Below, one piece after another: positions 63,937 through 64,000 of a stretch of 64,000 nt of DNA. A program made the position numbers and the translations under genes. Within the stretch, counting starts at the first letter, position 1, and every line of letters begins with the position of its first letter. Under the pieces are notes generated by a model. That model was given only the letters and a program-made list of their open reading frames with translations, was not told where the DNA came from and did not search any database. This DNA is from Paraburkholderia madseniana (GTDB lineage: Bacteria > Pseudomonadota > Gammaproteobacteria > Burkholderiales > Burkholderiaceae): contig NZ_VOSW01000017.1 in the NCBI RefSeq assembly GCF_009690905.1, positions 51,033 to 115,032 on the forward strand, read 5' to 3'.

Positions 63937-64000
63937 GTAGGTCGCGTCGCGCCAGGCGACCATACGTGTACCGGATTGAGATTGAAGCGTGCCCCAGGCC

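Overview
The window is a GC-rich stretch of a beta-proteobacterial chromosome or megaplasmid, most like Paraburkholderia, Caballeronia or Burkholderia. The grounds are a Burkholderiales-type trimeric porin, a DUF4148 secreted peptide, two DUF3331-type proteins, many LysR/TetR/IclR/AraC regulators next to small catabolic operons, and strong Burkholderia-like codon bias. I saw no rRNA, tRNA, CRISPR array, intact insertion sequence or phage gene. It reads as accessory catabolic and stress-response DNA. Species is inferred, not shown.

1-18 kb is aromatic or related ring catabolism. It opens with the 3' part of a phenol-type FAD hydroxylase and an HMG-CoA-lyase-like gene. A convergent operon follows: amidohydrolase-type decarboxylase, hydroxyquinol 1,2-dioxygenase, maleylacetate reductase and TetR. 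That set would take a dihydroxybenzene through hydroxyquinol to 3-oxoadipate. An aldo/keto reductase and a porin come next, then an IclR regulator facing a six-gene minus-strand operon (15.8 to 9.8 kb): crotonase, acyl-CoA ligase, VOC protein, luciferase-like monooxygenase, a flavin reductase fused to an IclR effector domain, and an alpha/beta hydrolase. The porin/iclR region and the operon promoter share a 34-bp inverted repeat with identical geometry, so I treat porin, regulator and operon as one regulon for an unidentified substrate. This is my best candidate for an undescribed system. An MDR oxidoreductase and a TetR gene close the region.

18-24 kb holds a DUF4148 peptide and a redox cluster: WrbA, LysR/pirin, DoxX, then a second LysR/pirin pair. 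A hairpin repeat, together with a decayed copy of the doxX 3' end, brackets the first module.

24-33 kb holds a ThDP-dependent pyruvate-oxidase-like enzyme behind a tiny coupled leader ORF, a ytcA-mdtNOP-like tripartite efflux operon, and MucR-, AraC- and DUF3331-type genes.

33-43 kb is rich in large regulators: a LuxR/TPR protein without an NTPase domain, and a divergent pair of roughly 1000-residue winged-helix/AAA/TPR proteins. A PoxB-like pyruvate oxidase follows a heptanucleotide repeat.

43-51 kb holds a LysR gene, a phosphatase/phosphotransferase/SDR/acyl-CoA dehydrogenase operon, a convergent MFS transporter and a third ThDP enzyme, twin of the one at 24 kb but inverted.

52-64 kb holds a six-gene operon (YcaC-type hydrolase, YtcJ-type amidohydrolase, DoxX, XapX, exported VOC protein, AlgE-like outer-membrane channel), then a second DUF3331 gene, an orphan PAS histidine kinase and a full-length MalT-type LuxR regulator, all on the minus strand.
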